In this document: positions 45,628 through 54,387 of the stretch, in pieces
How the letters are laid out: every line of letters begins with the position of its first letter
Numbering within the stretch: the first letter of the stretch is position 1
Source of the DNA: Roseateles sp.
GTDB lineage: Bacteria; Pseudomonadota; Gammaproteobacteria; Burkholderiales; Burkholderiaceae_C
NCBI RefSeq assembly: GCF_019237615.1
Contig: NZ_JAFAGT010000085.1
Coordinates: forward strand, 62,001-126,000
Direction of reading: 5' to 3'
DNA length: 64,000 bases
Translations under genes and position numbers: made by a program
The notes under the pieces: model-generated
What the model saw: only the letters and a program-made list of their open reading frames with translations
What the model was told of the DNA's origin: nothing
Database searches by the model: none

Positions 45628-46425
45628 TTACGCGCCGGCGGCAACCGCCTTCGTGATCTGCACCTGCACCTCGCCCGCGCCCGCGAACACGTGGCGCGAC
45701 TGCTGGCCGATGCGGATGTCGTGAACGCCGGTGATCATGCCGGTCGAGATGACGTCGCCGGCGCGCAGGATCTCGCCCTGCTGCGCCCGCTTGTTCAGCG
45801 TGAAGGCCAGGGCGCCCAGCGGGCCGGGCTTGATGGCGACCTTGCCGGTACCGACGGACTGGCCGTCAATGAAGGTCTCAACGGCGATGCTCTCCAGTTC
45901 GCGCCAGTTCGCAATCTCGGCGCCAACGACGACGCCCCAGTTGTTGCCGAAGTCGGAGATGACGGCGCCGGGGCCGATGTCGTTCAGCGTCGCCAGCGGG
46001 CTGCTCGCGACCTCGACGCCGATGTGCATGGACCGCACCAGCGGGACCACGGAGTCGGCCGTCCAGTCGGCCTTGCCGGCCGGCGAATCGGCGGCGACGA
46101 CGATGACGACCTCCGCCTCGACCGCGGCGAAACCGCCCTCGAAGACGGGGCATTGCGCCACGCCGCCCGCCTCCACGCGATGCACGTTGGCGGCAAAGGC
46201 CGGGCCGATCATGCGCTCCTCGGGGAACTGCGCGGCAAACGCCGGCGCCACGCGTGCGACCTTCCAGCCCTTGACGGCATCGGGCCAGCGCGCGATCGCC
46301 GCGGCCTGCACCGCGTAGGCTTCGTCCAGCGTCGTGGGTGTCGTGCCAGGAAAGCCGTCAAGGGCGCGGCCGGCGGCGCGCGCGGTGGTAAAAGCTTCTG
46401 CGATGGACTGGGGAGCTATGGTCAA
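45628..46425 (-). CDS. 2-keto-4-pentenoate hydratase-like / FAH-superfamily protein
   Basis: A 265-residue member of the hydratase/decarboxylase branch of the fumarylacetoacetase superfamily, which acts in meta-cleavage pathways. The acidic metal site is seen in FAAVEAEVVIVV (about 106-117), and IEVAS-, SDFGNNWGVVVGAE- and GDVISTGMITG-type segments fit. No other aromatic-degradation genes are adjacent, so the substrate is open. Only TTG 46425 gives a good N-terminus; AGAGGA precedes it by six bases. No ATG fits. Confidence 0.78.
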   Translation of the reverse strand: MTIAPQSIAEAFTTARAAGRALDGFPGTTPTTLDEAYAVQAAAIARWPDAVKGWKVARVAPAFAAQFPEERMIGPAFAANVHRVEAGGVAQCPVFEGGFAAVEAEVVIVVAADSPAGKADWTADSVVPLVRSMHIGVEVASSPLATLNDIGPGAVISDFGNNWGVVVGAEIANWRELESIAVETFIDGQSVGTGKVAIKPGPLGALAFTLNKRAQQGEILRAGDVISTGMITGVHDIRIGQQSRHVFAGAGEVQVQITKAVAAGA

Positions 46426-46535
46426 GACGGTTCCTCTGCGCCGACGGCGCTTGCTGTGAGCGGGCCGCAATGTACAGCGAAGCGCGGCGGCTTCATGCCG
46501 CGGCGATGCAAACACCCGCCCCCGGCGGGATTCGC

Positions 46536-46572
46536 ATAAGAAAATAAGAATTCTGTCGTTCCTCGAATAAGA
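46536..46572 (+). promoter_or_regulatory. AT-rich ATAAGA-repeat region upstream of sbp (candidate CysB site)
   Basis: ATAAGA occurs at 46536, 46544 and 46567 in an AT-rich island within GC-rich sequence, 45-81 bases before sbp. CysB sites are AT-rich and this is a sulfate-uptake operon. The assignment is inference only. Confidence 0.35.
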
Positions 46573-46616
46573 GACTTTGGGCAACCTCCCGGCTTTCGTT
46601 CATCCGACGGCCCGCC

Positions 46617-47627
46617 ATGCCCATCTTCCTGCCCTCCCGACGCACCGTTCTCGCGCTGATCGCAGCCAGCGCCACCCTGCCCGCAATGGCGGCGGATGCC
46701 ACGCTGCTGAATGTCTCCTACGACGTCGCGCGCGAGCTCTACAAGCAGTTCAACCCCGCCTTCGTCGCCGCGCAGAAGGCCAAGGGCCAGACGGTCGTCG
46801 TCAACCAGAGCCATGGCGGCTCCAGCAAGCAGATCGGCGCCGTCATCGGCGGCCTCGAGGCCGACGTCGTGACCATGAACCAGGCCACCGACGTGGACCA
46901 ACTCGCCAGCGCCGGGCTGACCCCTGCCGACTGGCGCAGCCGCTTCCCCAATAACGCTGCCCCCTATTCGTCGACCATGACCTTCCTGGTCCGCAAGGGC
47001 AACCCCAAGGGCATCAAGGACTGGAACGACCTGGCCCGGCCCGGCGTGCAGGTCATCATCCCCAACCCCAAGGTCACCGGCAACGGCCGCTACAGCTATC
47101 TGGCCATCTGGGGCAGCGTCATCGCCAACGGGGGCAGCGAGGCCCAGGCCAAGGAGCTGGTCACCAAGGTGCTGACCAACGTGCCGGTGCTGGACGGCGG
47201 CGGCCGCGGTGCCACCACCACCTTCACGCAGCGCGGCATCGGCGATGTTCTCGTCACCTTCGAGGCTGAGGTGGAGCTGATCGAGAACGAGTTCGGCAAG
47301 GGCCAGTTCGAACAGGTCAACCCCAGCATCTCCATCGAGACCGACGCCCCGGTGGCGCTGGTCGACAAGGTCAACGCCAAAAAGGGCACTGCCGCGCTGG
47401 CCAAGGCCTACCTGGACTTCCACTGGAGCGCGGAGGGCCAGGAAATCATCGCCAGGAACAACTTCCGCCCGCGCGACCCGGCCATCTTCAAGAAGCACGC
47501 GCAGCGCTTCGCCAACATCAAGCTGTTCACCGTCGATCAGACGCTGGGCGGTTGGGCCAAGGTCAGCAAGCAGCATTTCGCCGACGGCGGGAGCTTTGAC
47601 CAGGTGATGGCCAGTATCAAGCGTTAA
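46617..47627 (+). CDS. sbp: Sulfate/thiosulfate-binding periplasmic protein
   Basis: A 336-residue solute-binding protein. The signal peptide starts with SRRTVLALIAA, resembling a Tat signal, and ends AMAA. The mature part shows LLNVSYDVARELYKQFN and VVNQSHGGSSKQIGAVIGG, the sulfate-binding loops of Sbp/CysP. It delivers sulfate or thiosulfate to CysT-CysW-CysA. A large stem-loop separates it from cysT. Confidence 0.92.
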   Translation: MPIFLPSRRTVLALIAASATLPAMAADATLLNVSYDVARELYKQFNPAFVAAQKAKGQTVVVNQSHGGSSKQIGAVIGGLEADVVTMNQATDVDQLASAGLTPADWRSRFPNNAAPYSSTMTFLVRKGNPKGIKDWNDLARPGVQVIIPNPKVTGNGRYSYLAIWGSVIANGGSEAQAKELVTKVLTNVPVLDGGGRGATTTFTQRGIGDVLVTFEAEVELIENEFGKGQFEQVNPSISIETDAPVALVDKVNAKKGTAALAKAYLDFHWSAEGQEIIARNNFRPRDPAIFKKHAQRFANIKLFTVDQTLGGWAKVSKQHFADGGSFDQVMASIKR

Positions 47628-47635
47628 CCCCTCGC

Positions 47636-47669
47636 CTGGTCTTGCCCCGGTGATCGCGGGCAAGACCAG
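47636..47669 (+). other. Intercistronic stem-loop between sbp and cysT
   Basis: A perfect 12-bp stem CTGGTCTTGCCC/GGGCAAGACCAG with a 10-base loop, 8 bases after the sbp stop. No U-tract follows. It may shield the sbp message from 3' exonucleases or partly terminate transcription. Confidence 0.6.
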
Positions 47670-47737
47670 CCGGTCGCTCGAGGGCCGGCTTGGGGCGGTC
47701 CGGCGCCCGGCCCGAAATGCAATGAACAACAACTGAT

Positions 47738-48607
47738 ATGGCTTCGTTTTCCTTGGGACGGCGGCGTGTACTGCCCGGCTTCGCGCCGACGTTGGGCTTC
47801 ACGCTGTTCTACCTGTCCCTGATCGTGCTGGTGCCGCTGGCCGCTGTGTTCCTGAAGTCCTCGGGCCATGGCTGGGACGCCTTTTGGGCCGCTGCCACGT
47901 CGCCGCGTGTGATGGCCTCGTACCGCTTGAGCTTCGGCGCCTCGCTGATTGCGGCCTTCATCAACCTCGTCTTCGGCCTCATCCTGGCCTGGTGCATCGT
48001 GCGCTACGAGTTCCCGGGCAAGAAGCTGGTCGATGCCCTCATCGACCTGCCTTTCGCCCTGCCCACAGCGGTTGCCGGCATCGCGCTGACGGCGCTGTAC
48101 GCGCCCAACGGCTGGGTCGGCTCGCTGTTCGCGGCCGGTGGCCTTCTGGCGCCCCTGTTCGGAGAGGGCGGCGCCAAGATCGCCTTCACGCCGCTGGGCG
48201 TGCTGCTGGCACTGATCTTCATCGGCCTGCCCTTCATCGTGCGCACCGTGCAACCGGTGCTGGAGGACATGGAGACCGAACTGGAGGAAGCCGCCGCGTC
48301 GCTGGGTGCGCAGCGCTGGACCACCTTCCGCTACGTTGTGCTGCCGACGCTGCTGCCCGCGCTGATGACCGGCTTCGCGCTGGCCTTCGCCCGCGCCGTC
48401 GGCGAGTACGGCTCGGTGATCTTCATCGCCGGCAACATCCCCATGGTCAGCGAGATCACGCCGCTGATGATCATCGCCAAGCTGGAGCAGTACGACTACG
48501 TCGGCGCCACGGCAATAGCGGCCGTCATGCTGATCTTCAGCTTCGTGCTGCTGCTGGCCATCAACGGCCTGCAGGCCTGGAGTTCGCGCCGGGGGAGCAA
48601 GCGATGA
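47738..48607 (+). CDS. cysT: Sulfate ABC transporter permease CysT (CysU)
   Basis: A 289-residue permease with six membrane segments. [20 protein letters not shown] and the EAA loop [20 protein letters not shown] (about 183-202) are diagnostic. It pairs with CysW as the channel. It overlaps cysW by 4 bases. Confidence 0.93.
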   Translation: MASFSLGRRRVLPGFAPTLGFTLFYLSLIVLVPLAAVFLKSSGHGWDAFWAAATSPRVMASYRLSFGASLIAAFINLVFGLILAWCIVRYEFPGKKLVDALIDLPFALPTAVAGIALTALYAPNGWVGSLFAAGGLLAPLFGEGGAKIAFTPLGVLLALIFIGLPFIVRTVQPVLEDMETELEEAAASLGAQRWTTFRYVVLPTLLPALMTGFALAFARAVGEYGSVIFIAGNIPMVSEITPLMIIAKLEQYDYVGATAIAAVMLIFSFVLLLAINGLQAWSSRRGSKR

Positions 48608-49487
48608 GCGCCGCGCTGCATCTGGCGCCGCCGCGCGCCCGTGCCAAGTACCAGGACAACCCGGCCACCCGCGAAGCCCCCTGGGTGCGGCGCGCGCTGC
48701 TGATCCTCGGGCTGGGCTTCTTCGCCATCTTCCTCGTGCTGCCGCTGGTGGCCGTCTTCACCGAGGCGCTGCGAAAGGGCTGGGCGGTCTATTTCGCGTC
48801 GCTGGCCGACGAGGAGACCTTCTCGGCCATCCGGCTGACGCTGATCGCTGCCGCCATCGCGGTGCCGCTGAACCTGGTGTTCGGCCTGAGCGCGTCCTGG
48901 CTCATCGCCAAGCACGAGTTCCGCGGCAAGCAGTTGCTGATCACGCTGATCGACCTGCCTTTCTCGGTGTCGCCCGTCGTGGCCGGCCTGATGTATGTGT
49001 TGATCTTCGGCGCCCAGGGCTGGTTCGGTCCCTGGCTGCAGGCGCACGACGTGAAGATCATCTTCGCCGTGCCGGGCATCGTGCTCGCGACCGTGCTCGT
49101 CACCTTCCCCTTCGTCGCCCGCGAGCTGATCCCGCTGATGCAGGCCCAGGGACGGGACGAGGAGGAGGCCGCCACCGTGCTGGGCGCCAGCGGCTGGCAG
49201 ACCTTCCGCCGCGTCACGCTGCCCAACATCAAGTGGGGCCTGCTGTACGGCGTCATCCTGTGCAATGCGCGGGCCATGGGCGAGTTCGGCGCCGTGTCGG
49301 TCGTGTCCGGCCATGTGCGCGGCCTGACCAACACGCTGCCGCTGCACGTCGAGATCCTCTACAACGAATACCAGTTCGCCGCCGCCTTCGCCGTGGCCTC
49401 GCTGCTGGCGCTGCTGGCGCTGGTGACGCTGGTGATCAAGCAATTCATCGAGTGGCGCGCCGGCCAGTCGACCACGAAGGACGCATG

Positions 49488-49488
<1 letters not shown>
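48604..49488 (+). CDS. cysW: Sulfate ABC transporter permease CysW
   Basis: A 294-residue permease with six membrane segments. [20 protein letters not shown] and the EAA loop [20 protein letters not shown] are typical of CysW. The N-terminal 25 residues are cytoplasmic. It is coupled at both ends: ATGA with cysT, and the cysA start overlaps its stop. Confidence 0.93.
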
Positions 49489-50549
<1,061 letters not shown>

Positions 50550-50580
50550 ACCCGGAGCCCCTAACTCGTAAGTAGAGCTG

Positions 50581-50600
50581 CATCCCCAAACCTGGGGATG
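50581..50600. promoter_or_regulatory. Palindrome upstream of a small secreted-protein gene
   Basis: CATCCCCA-AACC-TGGGGATG, a perfect 8-bp inverted repeat, 100 bases before the next ATG and 32 bases after cysA. With no T-run it looks more like an operator than a terminator. Confidence 0.4.
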
Positions 50601-50699
50601 GCGACGCACGGATGCCCGCCCTGCCCGCCTAGTCTTCACGAGCGGGGCGCGACGCCGGCCCATGCCCCCGCCACGCAAGACGCCGGCAGGGAGACACCC

Positions 50700-50975
50700 A
50701 TGGCAGGCCTTGCCAAGCCACGGCTGCGCGCCGTGCTGATCGTTCTTTGCGTCTGCGCCATGCCGCTGCTCGCGGCGGCGCGGCCACAGGCCGCACCGCC
50801 CAAGCATCGCAACGATGCGCCGCTGCGCTTCGACCCGCCGGCCGCGGGCCCGCTCCAGCGCGCCTCCACGGACTACGGCGCCTGTGTCGACAACCCCTCG
50901 CCCGATGGCGCCGCCATCGACTGCCAGGCCTTGGTGCGGACCTCCACCGCGCCCAGGCCCAAGCGGACGCGCTGA
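50700..50975 (+). CDS. Small exported protein of unknown function
   Basis: A 91-residue product. A hydrophobic signal segment (about 10-27) ending AAA is followed by a Pro/Arg-rich mature part with two cysteines (in YGACVDN and AIDCQAL) that could form one disulfide. I recognise no family. AGGGAGA is placed well before ATG 50700. It lies alone between cysA and the convergent FliK-like gene. Confidence 0.5.
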   Translation: MAGLAKPRLRAVLIVLCVCAMPLLAAARPQAAPPKHRNDAPLRFDPPAAGPLQRASTDYGACVDNPSPDGAAIDCQALVRTSTAPRPKRTR

Positions 50976-50997
50976 GCCCGGATCGGCGCCTGCGCGG

Positions 50998-51939
50998 CTA
51001 GGCCTGCAGCACGCGGACGACCTCCGCCGCCGCACGGAACAGCGGCTGGCTGGCCGCCGAGGCCAGGCCTTGGGCCCGCTGCGCGGGGCCGGCCTCCGGC
51101 AGCGGCGGCGGTCGCAGGCCCAGGCTGCAATGGCGCAGGCGCAACGGCACGGCGGCCAGCGCGCGTGCCATGACGGGCAGCCGCGCACGCAGCCAGGGCA
51201 AGGCCTCGGCGCGCTCGGCGCAGCAGTGCAGCAGCAAGCCGTGCCGCCACTGCAGCAGCACCAGCACCCAACCCTCGGTCGTCGCCACGTTCAGGCTCAG
51301 GCAGACGCCACCGTCCGCCACACCCGCCTCCGCCGTCGCGCCCTCCTGGGCCGCCTCATCGTGGCCGGCCGGCGCGGGCCAGAAGCCACCCAGCGGACTC
51401 AGCAGGCGCAGCCACAGCATCTGGCCCAGCCACCCCGTCAACTGCAGCGGTGCCGCATGCGCCACGAGCAGCGACTCCGGGCCGAGCGCCTGCCCGGTCG
51501 GGCCGTGTGGCGGCCGCAGCTGCTCGGCCAGCATCAGGGCCCGCCATTGCACGGCCAGCTGGGCCGGCAAGCGCGCGTCCTGGTTCAGGTGCCAGCGCTG
51601 CAGCCGGCCCTGGTCAGGACGCAGTGCGCGCCAGCCCCATTCGTCGCCCGGCGCCTCATCCGGCACGGTGTCGGGCGCCGCATCGCGCCGCAGCAACTGC
51701 AGCTCCAGCCGAGGTTCGCGCGACAGCACGCGCAGCAGCAGCATGTCGCCCGGCCGGGCCAGACCGGGCGGCAGGCCCAGCTGCAGGCCGTCCTCGGTGT
51801 CCCCCAGCAGGCCACCGTCGGTGGCCTGCGCGACGCGCAGGCGCAGCAACTCGCCGACCTGCGCCTCGCGCCCACCGGCCTGCCTAGGCCAGGCCTCGAT
51901 GGGGCGCAGCGGCCTCAGGGCGGGAATGGGGGCGTTCAT
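50998..51939 (-). CDS. Putative FliK-like (Flg_hook-type) protein
   Basis: A 313-residue, Leu/Arg/Pro-rich protein without signal peptide or membrane helix. The C-terminal third (about 210-285) reads like a Flg_hook fold: VCLSLNVATTEGWVLVLLQW, then an amphipathic LPWLRARLPVMARALAAVPL helix. The N-terminal half contains an SH3-like LRLRVAQATDG... segment. Its place beside flagellin and flg genes supports a hook-length or secretion-related role, but the match is weak. No family is certain. Confidence 0.45.
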   Translation of the reverse strand: MNAPIPALRPLRPIEAWPRQAGGREAQVGELLRLRVAQATDGGLLGDTEDGLQLGLPPGLARPGDMLLLRVLSREPRLELQLLRRDAAPDTVPDEAPGDEWGWRALRPDQGRLQRWHLNQDARLPAQLAVQWRALMLAEQLRPPHGPTGQALGPESLLVAHAAPLQLTGWLGQMLWLRLLSPLGGFWPAPAGHDEAAQEGATAEAGVADGGVCLSLNVATTEGWVLVLLQWRHGLLLHCCAERAEALPWLRARLPVMARALAAVPLRLRHCSLGLRPPPLPEAGPAQRAQGLASAASQPLFRAAAEVVRVLQA

Positions 51940-51992
51940 GGGCAGACGAGCTTGCCCAGGAGTAAGGCGACCGGTGCCGCGTTAACTTAAAG

Positions 51993-52424
51993 CTAGCTTC
52001 GGACGCGGCGCTGCAGCTCCGTACTCGACACGCCCCGCGTGCACGGCAGGTACACCACCTCGCACAGCGCCTCGAGTTCGTCGAAACGCCCGCGCCAGTT
52101 GTCGCCCATGACGAAGGCCTGGGCGCCGTAGCGCTGGATGTCCCGCGTCTTCTGCTCCCACGCTTCCTCGGCGATGGCCAGGTCCACGTAACGGCAGGCC
52201 CGCACCAGCTCGATGCGGTCGGCAAAGGGTACGGCCGACTGCTTTCCCTTGACCGCGTTGAACTCGTCGGTGGACACGGCCACGACCAGGAAATCCCATC
52301 GCGCCTTGATGCGGCGGAACAGGTCGACGTGGCCGACGTGGAACAGGTCGTAGGTGCCGTAGGTGATGGCCACGCTGGGGGCAAGCCCTGCGTGCAGGCG
52401 GCCGGGGGGTGTGGCGAATGGCAT
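51993..52424 (-). CDS. Glycerol-3-phosphate cytidylyltransferase-like nucleotidyltransferase
   Basis: A 143-residue enzyme of the TagD/GCT class. ITYGTYDLFHVGHVDLFRRI (about 20-39) holds the HxGH nucleotide-binding motif, and RGVSSTELQRRV at the end matches the ISST-x-I motif. It would activate a phosphorylated small molecule as a CDP or ADP derivative. No teichoic-acid or CDP-glycerol pathway is seen here. It starts on the last base of a small upstream ORF (TGATG) and lies next to flagellin. Confidence 0.8.
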   Translation of the reverse strand: MPFATPPGRLHAGLAPSVAITYGTYDLFHVGHVDLFRRIKARWDFLVVAVSTDEFNAVKGKQSAVPFADRIELVRACRYVDLAIAEEAWEQKTRDIQRYGAQAFVMGDNWRGRFDELEALCEVVYLPCTRGVSSTELQRRVRS

Positions 52425-52549
52425 CAGCTCACTCCGGGGACAGCGTCGATGGCCCCGGCCAGCAGCGCCGCCATCGCCTTGCGCCTGGTCTCGTCGACCC
52501 GCTGGCCTTGGCGCGTCGGCCCTTGCGGCCAGATTGAGGCAATCGTCAT
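52424..52549 (-). CDS. Possible 41-codon ORF coupled to the nucleotidyltransferase
   Basis: It reads MTIASIWPQGPTRQGQRVDE, then a helical TRRKAMAALLAGAIDAVPGV segment. Codon third positions are mostly G or C, like real genes here, and its stop overlaps the next ATG. No good ribosome-binding site precedes it and no family is recognised, so it may be a leader peptide or chance. Confidence 0.3.
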   Translation of the reverse strand: MTIASIWPQGPTRQGQRVDETRRKAMAALLAGAIDAVPGVS

Positions 52550-52635
52550 GCGGAGGTTCTCGACAAGAGCGGCTATCCCTGTTGGGCTTCCACTATCCCC
52601 GCAAAGGCTGCGGACGTGGCGCGGATCCCAAACGG

Positions 52636-52661
52636 AAAACCGGGCCTGAGCCCGGTTTTTT
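52636..52661. terminator. Bidirectional-looking terminator downstream of flagellin
   Basis: A perfect 10-bp stem AAAACCGGGC/GCCCGGTTTT with a CTGA loop. It ends flagellin transcription on the minus strand (65 bases past the stop). On the plus strand it carries an even better T-run, although no plus-strand gene ends here. The 86 bases between this hairpin and the 41-codon ORF show nothing else. Confidence 0.75.
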
Positions 52662-52725
52662 CACGCTCGCCGGCCTGTCATGCCGCACCGTCTCCCGACA
52701 GTGCGGCCCGTCAGGCCGAAGCCGA

Positions 52726-53625
52726 TCAGCCCTGCAGCAGCGACATGACCATGCCGGACATGCTGTTGGCCTGCTTCAGCATCGAGGTGCTGGCCTGCAT
52801 CAGCATCTGCTTGGTCGTCATGTGGGACGTTTCCGTCGCGTAGTCCACGTCCATGATGCGGCCCTTGGCCTGCGACACATTGGTGCTCATGTTCTGCAGG
52901 TTGTTGTAGACATGATCGAGGCGGTTGGCCGCGGCGCCCAGTGCGGCGCGCAGCGTGCCGACGTTGTCCAGCGCGTCCGTCAGACCCTTGATGGTGGTGT
53001 TGGCGGTGGCAGCGTCGATTTCGGTGCCGGCCGTGGTCACGGCAGCCACGTCATAGTGCTTGCTCAGACCCTTGAGCGCACCCGCCAGGGTCTGCAGTGC
53101 ACCGCTGGCGCCCGAAACGTTAAAATCCATCGTCTCGGTGTCGGCCGCGCCGATCTGGAAGGTCAGGCTGGCCGAGAACTTGCCCGTCGTGCCATCAATC
53201 TTGGCACTGTCGCCGAACAGCGTCGTGCCGCCGAACGAGGTGTTCTTCATGATGTTGGCCAGCTCGGTGCCCAGGGCATCGTACTCGGACTGCATCGCGT
53301 CCTGGTCGTTCTTGGTCGACGAGGCGTCGGCGGACTGCGTGGCCAGGTCCTTCATCCGGTTCAGGATGTTGGTGACCTCGTTCAGGGCGCCTTCGCCCGT
53401 CTGCAGCATCGAGATGCCGTTCTGAGTGTTGCGCTGGGCCACGGCCATGCCGCTGACCTGGGCGTTCAGGCGGGTCGCGATCTGCAGGCCGGCGGCATCG
53501 TCCATTGCGGAATTGATGCGGAAGCCCGTGCCCAGGCGGGCCATCGATGTGGACAGGGCCGACTGCGTCTTGCTCAGCGAGGTCTGGGTCGACAGGGCCG
53601 ATGCGTTGGTGTTCAGGCTCAACAT
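52726..53625 (-). CDS. fliC: Flagellin
   Basis: A 299-residue flagellin with conserved D0/D1 ends: MLSLNTNASALSTQTSLSKT, RLGTGFRINSAMDDAAGLQI, and C-terminal TETSHMTTKQMLMQASTSML. The central variable domain is short (about 120-220). Met is frequent in the terminal helices. It polymerises into the filament after export. ATG 53625 has GGAG upstream and a candidate sigma-28 promoter further up. FliD and FliS are not in the window. Confidence 0.95.
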   Translation of the reverse strand: MLSLNTNASALSTQTSLSKTQSALSTSMARLGTGFRINSAMDDAAGLQIATRLNAQVSGMAVAQRNTQNGISMLQTGEGALNEVTNILNRMKDLATQSADASSTKNDQDAMQSEYDALGTELANIMKNTSFGGTTLFGDSAKIDGTTGKFSASLTFQIGAADTETMDFNVSGASGALQTLAGALKGLSKHYDVAAVTTAGTEIDAATANTTIKGLTDALDNVGTLRAALGAAANRLDHVYNNLQNMSTNVSQAKGRIMDVDYATETSHMTTKQMLMQASTSMLKQANSMSGMVMSLLQG

Positions 53626-53692
53626 GGGGGGAACTCCAAAAGGGGTGGGTTGATCTGCTTGTCGGGGCAAGCTTTCCTGCCCTCATCAGCAC

Positions 53693-53720
53693 AAGGCGGC
53701 CACCGCATCGCGGAACTTAA
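53693..53720 (-). promoter_or_regulatory. Candidate sigma-28 promoter of flagellin
   Basis: On the minus strand, TTAAGTTC (compare TAAAGTTT) and GCCGCCTT (compare GCCGATAA) are separated by 12 bases, 68 bases before the start codon. The second box matches only in its first half. Confidence 0.4.
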
Positions 53721-53801
53721 ATGCGCCGCACGGCAATTTCGCTTTCGCTGCATTCGCGGCGGCGGACGTGCATTCCGTCACGCCTGGCCGGGCCCGCGCC
53801 C

Positions 53802-53837
53802 GGCCCTTAAGCAGGCCCTTAAGCAGGCCCTTGAGCC
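53802..53837. repeat. Three 12-bp tandem repeats over the PilZ stop codon
   Basis: GGCCCTTAAGCA occurs twice at 53802-53825, followed by the variant GGCCCTTGAGCC. Read on the minus strand in the PilZ frame, the units end the protein as GPA-stop and repeat another in-frame stop 12 bases on. Confidence 0.8.
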
Positions 53838-54358
53838 GGCTCTCCGCGGCCGGCGTCCGCCCCGGCGGCCTCGCCGCGGATCTCGGCCAGCTTGACGAGC
53901 AGCTGCCTCAGCTCCAGCTCGGTTTCCGGGCCGAGGTCGACAAAGCGGCAGCCGACGTGCAGTTGCTCGCCGATCAGGAAGGAGCGATAGAAACGATAGG
54001 AGCGAGCCTCTAGATCGACCGTCAGCGCCGCATGCCCGGCGAGCATCAGCCGCACCTGCAGCAGTTTCTGGCCGGTGAAGATGCCCTGCCCCTGGTCCAC
54101 GGCGCCGCGCAGGCCCAAGCCGCCCAGCGACATGTCGTCGACGCTGAAGCTGCGTGGCTTGCCCAGCAGCGTGAACTCGGCGCGGAAGGTCGGGCCCAGC
54201 GGCACGTCGCGGCGCGGCGTGCTGCGGCGCTCGCCCACCGAGGCATCGGCAGCGGAAGGCTCGCCGGCGGCCTGGACGCCGGGCTCACCCTCGAGCGGCG
54301 CTTTGGCGGCGGAAGGCTGGGCGCGCGCGACCAGGCGGAACAGCGAGAAGGCTTTCAC
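53819..54358 (-). CDS. PilZ-domain protein
   Basis: A 179-residue protein with a variable Ala/Pro-rich N-terminus and a PilZ domain from about residue 43. The c-di-GMP motifs are seen as RRSTPRRD and DDMSLGGLGLR. It probably links cyclic-di-GMP levels to flagellar motility or the envelope. It lies between the flg operon (29 bases after the 353-residue gene) and flagellin. The Ala/Gly-rich tail ends within a tandem repeat. Confidence 0.82.
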   Translation of the reverse strand: MKAFSLFRLVARAQPSAAKAPLEGEPGVQAAGEPSAADASVGERRSTPRRDVPLGPTFRAEFTLLGKPRSFSVDDMSLGGLGLRGAVDQGQGIFTGQKLLQVRLMLAGHAALTVDLEARSYRFYRSFLIGEQLHVGCRFVDLGPETELELRQLLVKLAEIRGEAAGADAGRGEPAQGPA

Positions 54359-54387
54359 AGCCGGCCCGAATGGCGGTCTCGCCGGCC

